The notes under the pieces were generated by a model, which saw only the letters and a program-made list of their open reading frames with translations, searched no databases and had not been told where the DNA came from. A DNA stretch of 10,432 nucleotides, taken from assembly GCA_022561525.1 (NCBI GenBank), contig JADFRB010000026.1:1-10432 (forward strand), read 5' to 3'. The DNA is from Nitrospinota bacterium (GTDB lineage Bacteria > Nitrospirota > Nitrospiria > Nitrospirales > UBA8639). This document shows positions 1 to 5,335 of this stretch, piece by piece (the stretch's first letter is position 1; each line of letters starts with the position of its first letter). The translations under genes and the position numbers were made by a program.

Positions 1-1
1 T

Positions 2-334
2 ACGGGCCCTTCCGTGATTGATGAGGCCTTGGCTGAAGGCCGTGCCTATCTCCCACCCATTGTCGCTGCGGAATTACTCAGTGGAAAAATGACTATACGG
101 CAACGTGGGCGATTAGAATCTTTTCTCCTTGATCTTCCTCTTTGTGAGCATAGTTTGGAGCACTGGATGCGGGTAGGGAGTTTTCGCGCACATTTGTTTT
201 CGAAAGGGTTCAATGTTTCGACTCCTGATGCTCATATTGCTCAGTGCGCGCTTGATTTAAATGCAGAACTCCTGAGTGAGGACCAGGTCTTTTTCAAGAT
301 AGCTCAAAAGACTTCTCTCCGATTGTTGAATTAA
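2..334 (+). CDS. PIN-domain (VapC-like) toxin ribonuclease, 5' end cut by window
   Basis: The C-terminal part of a PIN-domain protein, the fold of type II VapC toxins (Mg-dependent RNases that typically cut tRNA or rRNA). The frame is open to the left edge of the window, so the GTG at 14 is probably an internal Val codon. The usual N-terminal strand with the first catalytic Asp would lie upstream. Visible family features are VAAELLSG with the conserved Glu, TPDAHIAQCA with an acidic-site Asp, and a final LLSEDQVF segment with the last Asp. From the visible length the full protein would be near the usual 130 residues. The antitoxin, normally upstream of vapC, is outside the window. The gene converges on elbB, with a gap of about 38 bases and no clear terminator. 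Family call good; specific target unknown. Confidence 0.75.
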   Translation, partial: TGPSVIDEALAEGRAYLPPIVAAELLSGKMTIRQRGRLESFLLDLPLCEHSLEHWMRVGSFRAHLFSKGFNVSTPDAHIAQCALDLNAELLSEDQVFFKIAQKTSLRLLN

Positions 335-372
335 GCTGCCGGTATTTTTGTTCAGACTCAAGGGCCTCGCCC

Positions 373-1026
373 TCACGCCATCTTAATCAGTTCGGCAATC
401 GCTCCACTCACGCCTTCAAATATTTGGTGGGGTTTGGCAGTGCCGTACATATAGGCGGGAGTGGTGATGATTTTGTTGGCAGAATCCACGACAAACTTTT
501 CGACTGCGCAGTTGGAATGTTTGGCGCCGGTTTTTTCAACTTCTGATGCTGTTCCCTGATCATCCCCAATAGTCACATTGACGCCTTTGTCTCCAAACGC
601 TAGAGCCATAATCGCCGGGGCAATGCAAATCGCGGCGATCGGCTTGCGACTCTCATGAAATTCTTTCACGATACGAAGGACCTGCGGATCAATGGTGCCG
701 CCACTGCCTTTTTGGGCAAAGTCACACAAATGCAGCGCAGCTCCAAATCCACCGGGGAATGCGAGGGCGTCAAAGTTTTGCGCCTTTAAGTCTTCTAATG
801 GCTGAATCTCACCTCGTGCAATACGAGAAGCTTCTTGCAGCACGTTTCGATTTTGCCCGGTGGGTTGCTGAGTGAGATGATTTGTTTCAGCCACATCCTT
901 GTTCGGTGCAAAACAGGCATACTCCGCGCCCTGTTGTCCAATCGCGACCAACGTACTAATCGCTTCGGTGATCTCAGCACCATCTAAAAACCCACAGCCT
1001 GATAAAATAACCGCGACTTTTTTCAT
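373..1026 (-). CDS. elbB: ElbB, DJ-1/PfpI-family glyoxalase-like protein
   Basis: A 217-residue protein, the same length as E. coli ElbB and collinear with it throughout. ElbB belongs to the DJ-1/ThiJ/PfpI class I amidotransferase-like fold. It was first linked to isoprenoid synthesis, and glyoxalase III-type activity is reported for the family. Visible features are the N-terminal ILSGCGFLDGAEI block with the conserved Glu at about residue 18, CFAPNK, RNVLQEASRIARGEI, FPGGFGAA, the nucleophile-elbow Cys in AAICIAPA at about residue 134, and the closing ITTPAYM block. Two ATGs stand in tandem. A strong GGGAGG lies 5 bases before the second (1026) but only 2 bases before the first (1029), so I prefer 1026. 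The gene appears intact. A recombinase relic runs right up to its start codon, so its original upstream region has been replaced or shortened. Confidence 0.9.
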   Translation of the reverse strand: MKKVAVILSGCGFLDGAEITEAISTLVAIGQQGAEYACFAPNKDVAETNHLTQQPTGQNRNVLQEASRIARGEIQPLEDLKAQNFDALAFPGGFGAALHLCDFAQKGSGGTIDPQVLRIVKEFHESRKPIAAICIAPAIMALAFGDKGVNVTIGDDQGTASEVEKTGAKHSNCAVEKFVVDSANKIITTPAYMYGTAKPHQIFEGVSGAIAELIKMA

Positions 1027-1463
1027 CATGACCTCCCTAAATTATGTCTTGTTTCAGCGTCACTAATGGCCGGTGTTGTCCCTTCATTGCTATTGGATTT
1101 GGGCCGTTTCACGCCTTTGACCGGATTATGCGTGACCGCATTGCGCTCACACAGATGATCAAACAGGGATGATAAGGCCGAGAGATTGCGCCGGATGGTG
1201 GCAGGACCAAGGTCCTCCGTTTCCAGTTTCTTCCGCTAGGCCAGCACATGGGCACGGGTGACGGTCCGCATGGCCTCCGGGGCGCGAATACCCATAAGGG
1301 AAGTAAAATCTTCAATATCGATTTTATAAGCCCGCCGGGTTTTAGCGTTATCGATATTGGCAAACCATTCGAGTTCCGGCGGCACATCCGCAAGCTTCTG
1401 ATACTCGGCAGGCGTTAACACGTTTTTGGAGTTTTGAATAATGATAGGCAGTTTGGATGGCAT
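1026..1463 (-). pseudogene. tyrosine recombinase/integrase relic, N-terminal domain only, with in-frame TAG
   Basis: One minus-strand frame reads as the N-terminal SAM-like core-binding domain of a phage-integrase-family recombinase. It starts MPSKLPIIIQNSKNV, continues through LADVPPELEWFANIDN, TRRAYKIDIEDFTSLMGI and RTVTRAHVLA, hits TAG at codon 76 (1236-1238), and resumes in the same frame as RKKLETEDLGPATIRRNLSA, LFDHLCERNAV and NPVKGVKRP. Relatives usually have Trp at the stop position (AHVLAW), so a TGG to TAG change explains it. Family resemblance ends after about PAISDAE. The frame then runs eight more codons and stops inside the elbB start (TGA overlapping ATG). The whole catalytic domain (Arg-His-Arg-Tyr) is missing. 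This is a dead remnant broken twice, by a nonsense change and a 3' deletion. The start at 1463 is chosen by resemblance to relatives; I see no good ribosome binding site. Confidence 0.8.
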
Positions 1464-1490
1464 GGTTTTAGAAGAATGTTGTGAATGCCG

Positions 1491-1524
1491 TTTAATGGTG
1501 ATAACCACGTTTATCACCATTAAA
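1491..1524. repeat. perfect 14-bp inverted repeat with 6-bp centre, Xer/dif-like geometry
   Basis: Left arm TTTAATGGTGATAA (1491-1504), centre CCACGT (1505-1510), right arm TTATCACCATTAAA (1511-1524). The arms are exact reverse complements. Inner 11-bp arms ending ATAA / starting TTAT around a 6-bp centre match the layout of Xer recombinase sites (dif: 11+6+11 with the same inner bases). It lies 28 bases upstream of the recombinase relic's start. It could be the recombinase's crossover site, an operator for that gene, or a transcript hairpin. The geometry is seen directly; the function is inferred. Confidence 0.6.
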
Positions 1525-1629
1525 ATAGCACAGACAGGGAACCCATGAAAACTGAAAACTTCGAACCTCAATGTGACCCATGCTTGTGGTTTTTTATCGC
1601 AGCGCCGATCACATTAGGTCATTTTATTC

Positions 1630-1658
1630 TTGCAATTATTACAATATTGTAATATTCT
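1630..1658 (+). promoter_or_regulatory. candidate sigma-70 promoter of the Gp49-like toxin/antitoxin operon
   Basis: TTGCAA at 1630-1635 and TATTCT at 1653-1658 are separated by 17 bases. Each matches 4 of 6 consensus positions. An 18-bp perfect palindrome fills the spacer and touches the -10 box, the usual arrangement for a promoter repressed by its own antitoxin. The expected transcript start is near 1665, just before the palindromic element at 1669. Inferred from spacing and context only. Confidence 0.4.
1637..1654. promoter_or_regulatory. 18-bp perfect palindrome, candidate antitoxin operator
   Basis: TATTACAATATTGTAATA reads the same on both strands with no spacer. It lies between the candidate -35 and -10 boxes, so a dimeric XRE-type antitoxin bound here would block RNA polymerase. 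The XRE antitoxin encoded at 2202-2534 is the obvious candidate ligand. The palindrome is certain; its role is inferred. Confidence 0.5.
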
Positions 1659-1668
1659 GTAGAAGTAA

Positions 1669-1825
1669 GGGTTCGCGCAAGAATAACTTCCCATGTTTGG
1701 GTGCTGAGACGCCTGTCTGGCAAGGTGCGAGGACAGCGCATACTCCTCGTATGGAAAGGACGAGCAACGCCGCCAGACTGGATGGATCGACGCCCAAACA
1801 TGGGAAGTTATTTTTGCGCGAGCCC
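1669..1825. mobile_element. 157-bp MITE-like palindromic element with 33-bp terminal inverted repeats and TAA flanks
   Basis: The left arm 1669-1701 (from GGGTTCGCGCAAG to CATGTTTGGG) and right arm 1793-1825 (from CCCAAACATGGG to GCGCGAGCCC) are reverse complements with two mismatches in 33. The interior is also partly self-complementary: GTCTGGC near 1715 faces GCCAGAC near 1773, and CATAC-TCCTC-GTATG lies at the centre, so the element can fold into one long hairpin. TAA stands directly outside each end (1666-1668 and 1826-1828), as a 3-bp target duplication would. Small ORFs across it on both strands resemble no protein I know. It could instead belong to a REP/intergenic palindrome family. 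No transposase is present in the window. Confidence 0.65.
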
Positions 1826-1839
1826 TAAGGAGAAAAGCC

Positions 1840-2205
1840 TTGTCGAAGAATGTTGTCCTCCGGCCTGTTGTCTGGATCGGTGATAGCAAAAAGCGATTGA
1901 AGAAGATGCCGGAGGACGTGCAAAAGCAACTGGGTGGCGAACTCTATTTGGCTCAACGAGGGGAGAAACCGCCACACGGCAAGACATTCAAAGGGATAGG
2001 AAGCGGAGTCTTTGAAATCAAAGACGATTTTGACAGTGATACCTATCGGCTGGTGTATGCCGTACAAATTGGAACGCGGATCTATGTCCTGCATGCGTTT
2101 CAGAAGAAAAGCAAGCAGGGTATTGCCACACAGAAAAAGGACGTGGACTTGATCGCACGGCGATATAAAGAAGCCGTAGAAATGGAAAAGGAGTGTCAGT
2201 CATGA
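1840..2205 (+). CDS. Gp49-like (DUF891) HigB-type toxin, RelE/ParE superfamily
   Basis: A 121-residue protein resembling the phage Gp49-like / COG4679 group of RelE/ParE-fold toxins, which act as ribosome-dependent mRNA interferases. Visible blocks are the N-terminal VVWIGDSKKRLKKMPEDVQ, LYLAQRGEKPPHGKTFKG, GVFEIKDDFDSDTYRLVYAV, IYVLHAFQKKSKQGI (the HAFqKKs motif typical of the group) and DVDLIARRYKEA. The start is a TTG at 1840 with AAGGAG at 1827-1832, seven bases away. No other start fits that site. It ends overlapping the antitoxin ATG by four bases (ATGA), so the two are co-translated. The order toxin then antitoxin is the higBA order. It appears intact. The palindromic element ends two bases before its ribosome binding site. 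Confidence 0.85.
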   Translation: MSKNVVLRPVVWIGDSKKRLKKMPEDVQKQLGGELYLAQRGEKPPHGKTFKGIGSGVFEIKDDFDSDTYRLVYAVQIGTRIYVLHAFQKKSKQGIATQKKDVDLIARRYKEAVEMEKECQS

Positions 2206-2534
2206 AGAAAAAAAGCAAAATAGAATTTGAGGAAAGTTCAGGCAATGTCTTTGCTGATTTAGGCTTGAAGGATGCTGATAGTTTACTCATGCGAGCTGAA
2301 CTCGGTTTTCAAATTCTCAAAATTCTTAAAGGGCGCGGGCTGAAAAAACAAAAGGAGGTGCAAAAAGTTCTCGAAATTGGACAAGCGGAAGTCTCACAAC
2401 TGATGAATGCCCGCTATTATCGGTTTTCAGAGGCGCGGTTAATGGCATTCCTCAACAAGCTGGATCGTAAAGTTACAGTGCAGGTATCGCGCCGCAGAAA
2501 AAATGAACCACTACAAGAAGTGGTCATGGCTTAA
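2202..2534 (+). CDS. XRE-family antitoxin (HigA2-like) partner of the Gp49-like toxin
   Basis: A 110-residue helix-turn-helix protein of the COG5606-like group that pairs with Gp49-like toxins. The N-terminal third (FEESSGNVFADLGLKDADSL) is the typical toxin-wrapping segment. The DNA-binding part follows: LKKQKEVQKVLEIGQAEVSQ, then LMNARYYRFSEARLMAFLN. A GTG at 2193 could extend the frame, but it abuts the AAAAGGAG at 2185-2192. The ATG at 2202 has a proper 9-base gap and gives the ATGA overlap with the toxin stop, so I chose it. It probably neutralises the toxin and represses the operon, perhaps through the palindrome at 1637-1654. It appears intact. No convincing terminator follows; the only candidate is a weak AAGCC/GGCTT stem with a long loop before ATTTTT. 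Confidence 0.85.
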   Translation: MKKKSKIEFEESSGNVFADLGLKDADSLLMRAELGFQILKILKGRGLKKQKEVQKVLEIGQAEVSQLMNARYYRFSEARLMAFLNKLDRKVTVQVSRRRKNEPLQEVVMA

Positions 2535-2570
2535 GCCTTTGAATGCTTGTCAAAAAGACGGCTTTATTTT

Positions 2571-3185
2571 TCATAAGTGAATTCCAAGCTCCCAGGTATC
2601 ACGGAATGCTTTGATCATCTCGGGTTCCTGGCTTAGGTCCTCATCCTTCCCATCCTTCACGTCACGCTTGTTCACAAAAGGCTGAAAGTTGGAGCCGTAC
2701 CTAATTCCGTAAGGCGGGTCGATATAGACCATCTGAACTTTCCCGCCCATCCCTTCTTTTTCAAGCAGGCTGTTCATGACCAGGAGGCTGTCACCGGCTA
2801 TCAGACGGTTCGACCAGTTATGTTTGTGCTTGTAAAACTCAATAGCTTCCCTAATGGGTGGATTTTCCTCCGGCATAGAAAAAAGCGGAAGCTGCCCGCC
2901 GTTCCCATTCCCATTTCTTTTCTTCACCGCTTCGATAATGCTGCGGGGATCAATCCGTTCATGGACATGCAGGGAAACGGTTGGTACTTTAAACGAGGTA
3001 TGTTCGGCTTTCCCGGCCCACGTGAGCTGGGGGTCAAGATGGGGATCGTAAGCATAGGTCTTTTTCCCCTGGTCTTGATCCGTATCCGGCGTGACCAATC
3101 CCACGGGCGGATTATTCAGCCGCTTTTTCCCCTTATGGGTGTAGTTCCGGACTTCCCTCTTTTTGGTTTTTGCCTGCTTTGCCAT
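2571..3185 (-). pseudogene. N-terminal stub of a beta-class DNA adenine methyltransferase (Mod-like)
   Basis: The first 204 residues of what is normally a large site-specific DNA methyltransferase (N6-adenine, type III Mod-like; relatives are several times longer). From the ATG at 3185 (AGGGG five bases upstream) come a basic N-terminus, WAGKAEHTSFKVPTVSLHVH, a GNGNGNGG low-complexity stretch, WSNRLIAGDSLLVMNSLLEK, then the catalytic motif IV in MVYIDPPYGIRYGSNFQPF (DPPYG at 156-160), and DEDLSQEPEMIKAFRDTWEL. Resemblance stops abruptly at GIH, followed by one Leu and TGA. The S-adenosylmethionine-binding motif, target-recognition and C-terminal regions are absent, so it cannot be active. The break is about 45 bases from the antitoxin stop of the neighbouring pair, suggesting a deletion or an insertion boundary. 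No restriction subunit is in the window. Confidence 0.8.
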
Positions 3186-3286
3186 CTTCACCCCTGAATC
3201 TGTTTTATTGAATAATGAGCCTGGCACAAAATTTTAAAAAAGACCGGTTTTTCTAATGCTTATAGGGTTTCCCAAGTTTCCATTCC

Positions 3287-3592
3287 CTACACATGTACTT
3301 CTTCTGATTTTGGCACAAGCCGGGGCACCTTGATTTTGGCAGCATGCTTTTCCTGCCGGGCCAGGTCATAAGCAAGCTGCATGCGCAGCCAGGTATCCGG
3401 TGTGCTCCCAAATGCCTTGGAAACACGGATAGCCATATCCAGAGACAGGCTTCGTTTCCCGTTCAACAGATCAGATAAGGTCTTCCGGCTCACGCCAAGT
3501 TTTTCGGCAATATCAGTAATCGTCTCCCCTAAAGGCTCAATGCAAAGGTCTTTGAGCACTTCTCCGGGATGCGGCGGTTTTTTCATCGGCAT
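3287..3592 (-). CDS. higA: HigA-type XRE antitoxin
   Basis: A 101-residue HigA-family antitoxin and repressor. It starts MPMKKPPHPGEVLKDLCIEP (the HPGE-L block typical of HigA), followed by a helix-turn-helix (ITDIAEKLGVSRKTLSDLLN), SLSLDMAIRVSKAFG, TPDTWLRMQLAYDLARQ and a short charged tail. The ATG at 3592 has AGGAGG at 3601-3606, eight bases away. That site overlaps the last codon of the upstream toxin frame, so the two genes are one higBA operon. The gene is open and looks functional, although its toxin is interrupted. Alternative role: a general repressor left after toxin loss. Confidence 0.88.
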   Translation of the reverse strand: MPMKKPPHPGEVLKDLCIEPLGETITDIAEKLGVSRKTLSDLLNGKRSLSLDMAIRVSKAFGSTPDTWLRMQLAYDLARQEKHAAKIKVPRLVPKSEEVHV

Positions 3593-3605
3593 CGTTTTAT
3601 CCTCC

Positions 3606-3884
3606 TCAATGATAATCAATCAATTCCAGATTATGGAACTCTCCATCTTCAAACGTAAAAATGATCCGCCAGTTTCCTGTGACACTCACACTCCAATGGC
3701 CTTTTAAGTCCCCTGTTAATTTATGAAGCCGCAGGGCGGGAAGGTTCATCCCGTCAAGACTGTCAGCGGCATCCATCAAACCTAATATCTTTCCAATGCG
3801 TCATGTCAGGGCAGGCGGCAAATATCGCGGGTCATCTTGCTCGTAATACCGTTTCAGCCCGCGATGACGAAAAGACTTGATCAT
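3606..3884 (-). pseudogene. higB: HigB toxin gene interrupted by in-frame TGA at codon 28
   Basis: Missed by simple ORF finding because of one stop codon. From the ATG at 3884 the frame reads MIKSFRHRGLKRYYEQDDPR, YLPPALT, then TGA (3801-3803), then RIGKILGLMDAADSLDGMNL, PALRLHKLTGD, LKGHWSVSVTGNWRIIFTFE and DGEFHNLELIDYH with a normal stop at 3606. This is a full-length HigB (RelE-fold mRNA interferase, 92 codons) with one nonsense change. A CGA (Arg) to TGA transition would be the simplest origin. The rest is conserved, including the catalytic-region GNWRIIFTFEDG and the terminal DYH, so the change looks recent, or the base call is wrong. The toxin is upstream of higA, the normal order. Reinitiation at a later ATG would give a product lacking the first helix and is unlikely to be active. 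Confidence 0.85.
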
Positions 3885-3890
3885 TGCTAA

Positions 3891-3906
3891 GCGTAACACG
3901 TAACGC
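3891..3906. promoter_or_regulatory. imperfect palindrome / direct repeat upstream of higB, possible HigA box
   Basis: GCGTAACACGTAACGC lies seven bases upstream of the higB start. It holds a repeated CGTAAC and is partly palindromic (GCGT...ACGC). A position between promoter and start is where HigA-type operators usually lie. I could not fix a convincing -35/-10 pair around it. Confidence 0.3.
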
Positions 3907-4201
3907 TACATGATACAATCAAAATATATGGTTTCCCCCCTGTTCTACCCCGGTCCTTGCAAGCCCGCTCACCGTTCCCAAACGGGCCGGACGTGCGGCC
4001 CAGCACACCGAGCGCGAGGGCAATATCCTTGGTTTTTTGTTTTATGCTGTGGTGCGGGTTTTATGGCGCGTAGGCCTTTGCCGGGCGGTTTGAAGCCTTC
4101 GGTCCCGCACAGGCCGCTCCAGAGTAAAGGACCCTCTGTCATAGGTAATCCTGTGCATGCCGGGACCTTCGGCACGCCCTTTGGCCTTTTTCACGCCCTA
4201 A
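3907..4201. other. about 295-bp stretch without a recognisable gene between higB and ribD
   Basis: More GC-rich than the island genes beside it. Open frames exist on both strands (plus 3910-4230; minus 3969-4175), but their translations are rich in Pro, Gly, Arg, His and Cys, resemble no family I know, and have no ribosome binding sites. Small local features are GGGCGTG written twice in the minus direction just after the ribD stop, and a TGCCG/CGGCA stem near 4158-4174. It could be a degenerate gene end, a dispersed repeat, or the 3' flank of ribD. I see no U-run terminator for ribD. Confidence 0.4.
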
Positions 4202-5335
4202 TTATAGCTTGGGCCTCAAGTCTCCTGTGATCAACCAATCATCGCCAAGATATTGAAGGTGGAGTTTCGATACCGCGACTTTTTCACCCAGGTGTTTGGG
4301 CGAGAGCCCCCCCAACAAACCTTTCGCATCTTGTCCGCCTAGCAAAACAGGGGCAAAATACAGACACACCTGATTCACCAGACCCTCACGCAAAAAACTG
4401 GCGTTTAACTCGCCCCCGCCTTCTACCATCAGACTGGTGATCCCCATGCTCCCAAGTTCTTGAAGACATCGACGAATAGAGACGTGGTTTCGTTTTTGAG
4501 GGAGCACCAGAACTTCTACATCCATCGATCGCAATTGTTCAATTTTTTTGTGGCTGGCCATTTTCGTGGTAGCGATGGCTGTTGGGGATTGCTCGATCCC
4601 TTGAAGAACACGGGCCGTAAGCGGAATTCGAAGTCGGCTATCGAAGACCATCCGAACTGGTTGACGAGAAATGTTTGATTGTCCTTTTTTCGCTATGAGC
4701 CGGACGGTGAGCTGTGGATCATCTTTGAGAACGGTATTCACTCCCACCGCAATCACATCCACTCGGCTCCTCAATTGATGAACATGTTCCCGCGCTCTTG
4801 GGCCCGTAATCCATTTTGACTCACCCTTCGCTGTGGCAATTTTTCCATCCAGCGTCATCGCGCTTTTAAGAATAACGAATGGTCGTCCGGTTTTGATCCA
4901 ATGGACATAGACCTCATTGAGCTTGGCAGCCTCGTGTTTGAGACACCCAACATCTACGGCTATTCCTGCCCGTCTCAGTTGCTGAATGCCGCGACCCGCC
5001 ACTTGAGGATTTGGGTCCCGCATGGCCACGACAACCCGACTAACACCTGAATGAATGATATCGGGCACGCAAGGCGGAGTTCGTTTCTCTGTATGGCAAC
5101 AGGGTTCTAGGGTGACGTAGAGGGTGGCGTTGCGAGATTGGGATTTGGCTTGTTGGAGCGCAAAGATTTCGGCATGTGGGCCACCGGCTTGTTTGTGATA
5201 ACCGGAACCAACAACTTTCCCCTTGGCCACGACCATCGCACCAACCATGGGATTCGGGCTTGTCGTTCCCCTGCCTCGGGCAGCAAGCCTGAGGGCCTGC
5301 TTCATGAATGTGACGTCTGGAACGACGTCACTCAC
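4202..5335 (-). CDS. ribD: RibD, bifunctional riboflavin biosynthesis deaminase/reductase
   Basis: A 377-residue protein (E. coli RibD is 367). It converts diaminohydroxyphosphoribosylaminopyrimidine, first by Zn-dependent deamination and then by NADPH-dependent reduction of the ribose, giving 5-amino-6-ribitylamino-uracil phosphate for riboflavin. The N-terminal deaminase domain shows [21 protein letters not shown] (His54 zinc ligand, Glu56 proton shuttle) and [13 protein letters not shown] (zinc cysteines 79 or 80 and 89), then the [15 protein letters not shown] block. The C-terminal reductase domain shows [48 protein letters not shown] and FAPVLLGG. The start is a GTG at 5335 overlapping the restored ppdK stop (GTGA). 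A weak upstream ribosome site suggests coupling to ppdK. The next ATG (5305) would cut the conserved N-terminus. Other rib genes are not nearby. Confidence 0.95.
   Translation of the reverse strand: MSDVVPDVTFMKQALRLAARGRGTTSPNPMVGAMVVAKGKVVGSGYHKQAGGPHAEIFALQQAKSQSRNATLYVTLEPCCHTEKRTPPCVPDIIHSGVSRVVVAMRDPNPQVAGRGIQQLRRAGIAVDVGCLKHEAAKLNEVYVHWIKTGRPFVILKSAMTLDGKIATAKGESKWITGPRAREHVHQLRSRVDVIAVGVNTVLKDDPQLTVRLIAKKGQSNISRQPVRMVFDSRLRIPLTARVLQGIEQSPTAIATTKMASHKKIEQLRSMDVEVLVLPQKRNHVSIRRCLQELGSMGITSLMVEGGGELNASFLREGLVNQVCLYFAPVLLGGQDAKGLLGGLSPKHLGEKVAVSKLHLQYLGDDWLITGDLRPKL

Noticed and set aside
361..373. AGGGC-CTC-GCCCT hairpin between the PIN gene and elbB as a bidirectional terminator
   Set aside because: Stem of only 5 bp with a 3-base loop and no U-run on either side; it also overlaps the elbB stop.
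1109..1393. 94-residue minus-strand ORF in the recombinase relic
   Set aside because: Out of frame with the recognisable recombinase sequence, which continues in one frame through the TAG.
1614..1889. Several overlapping small ORFs on both strands across 1580-1889
   Set aside because: They run through the palindromic element; their similar lengths on both strands come from its self-complementarity. No ribosome sites or recognisable protein sequence.
2193..2201. GTG start for the XRE antitoxin at 2193
   Set aside because: It directly abuts the ribosome site AAAAGGAG; the ATG at 2202 has proper spacing and the ATGA overlap.
3235..3253. AAAAAAGACCGGTTTTTCT palindrome as a terminator
   Set aside because: The self-complementary centre ACCGGT leaves no loop and there is no clean U-run; position after higA is suggestive but the structure is poor.
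3910..4230. Plus-strand 106-residue ORF upstream of ribD's end
   Set aside because: Biased Pro/Gly/His/Arg composition, no ribosome site, runs into ribD antisense, no family recognised.
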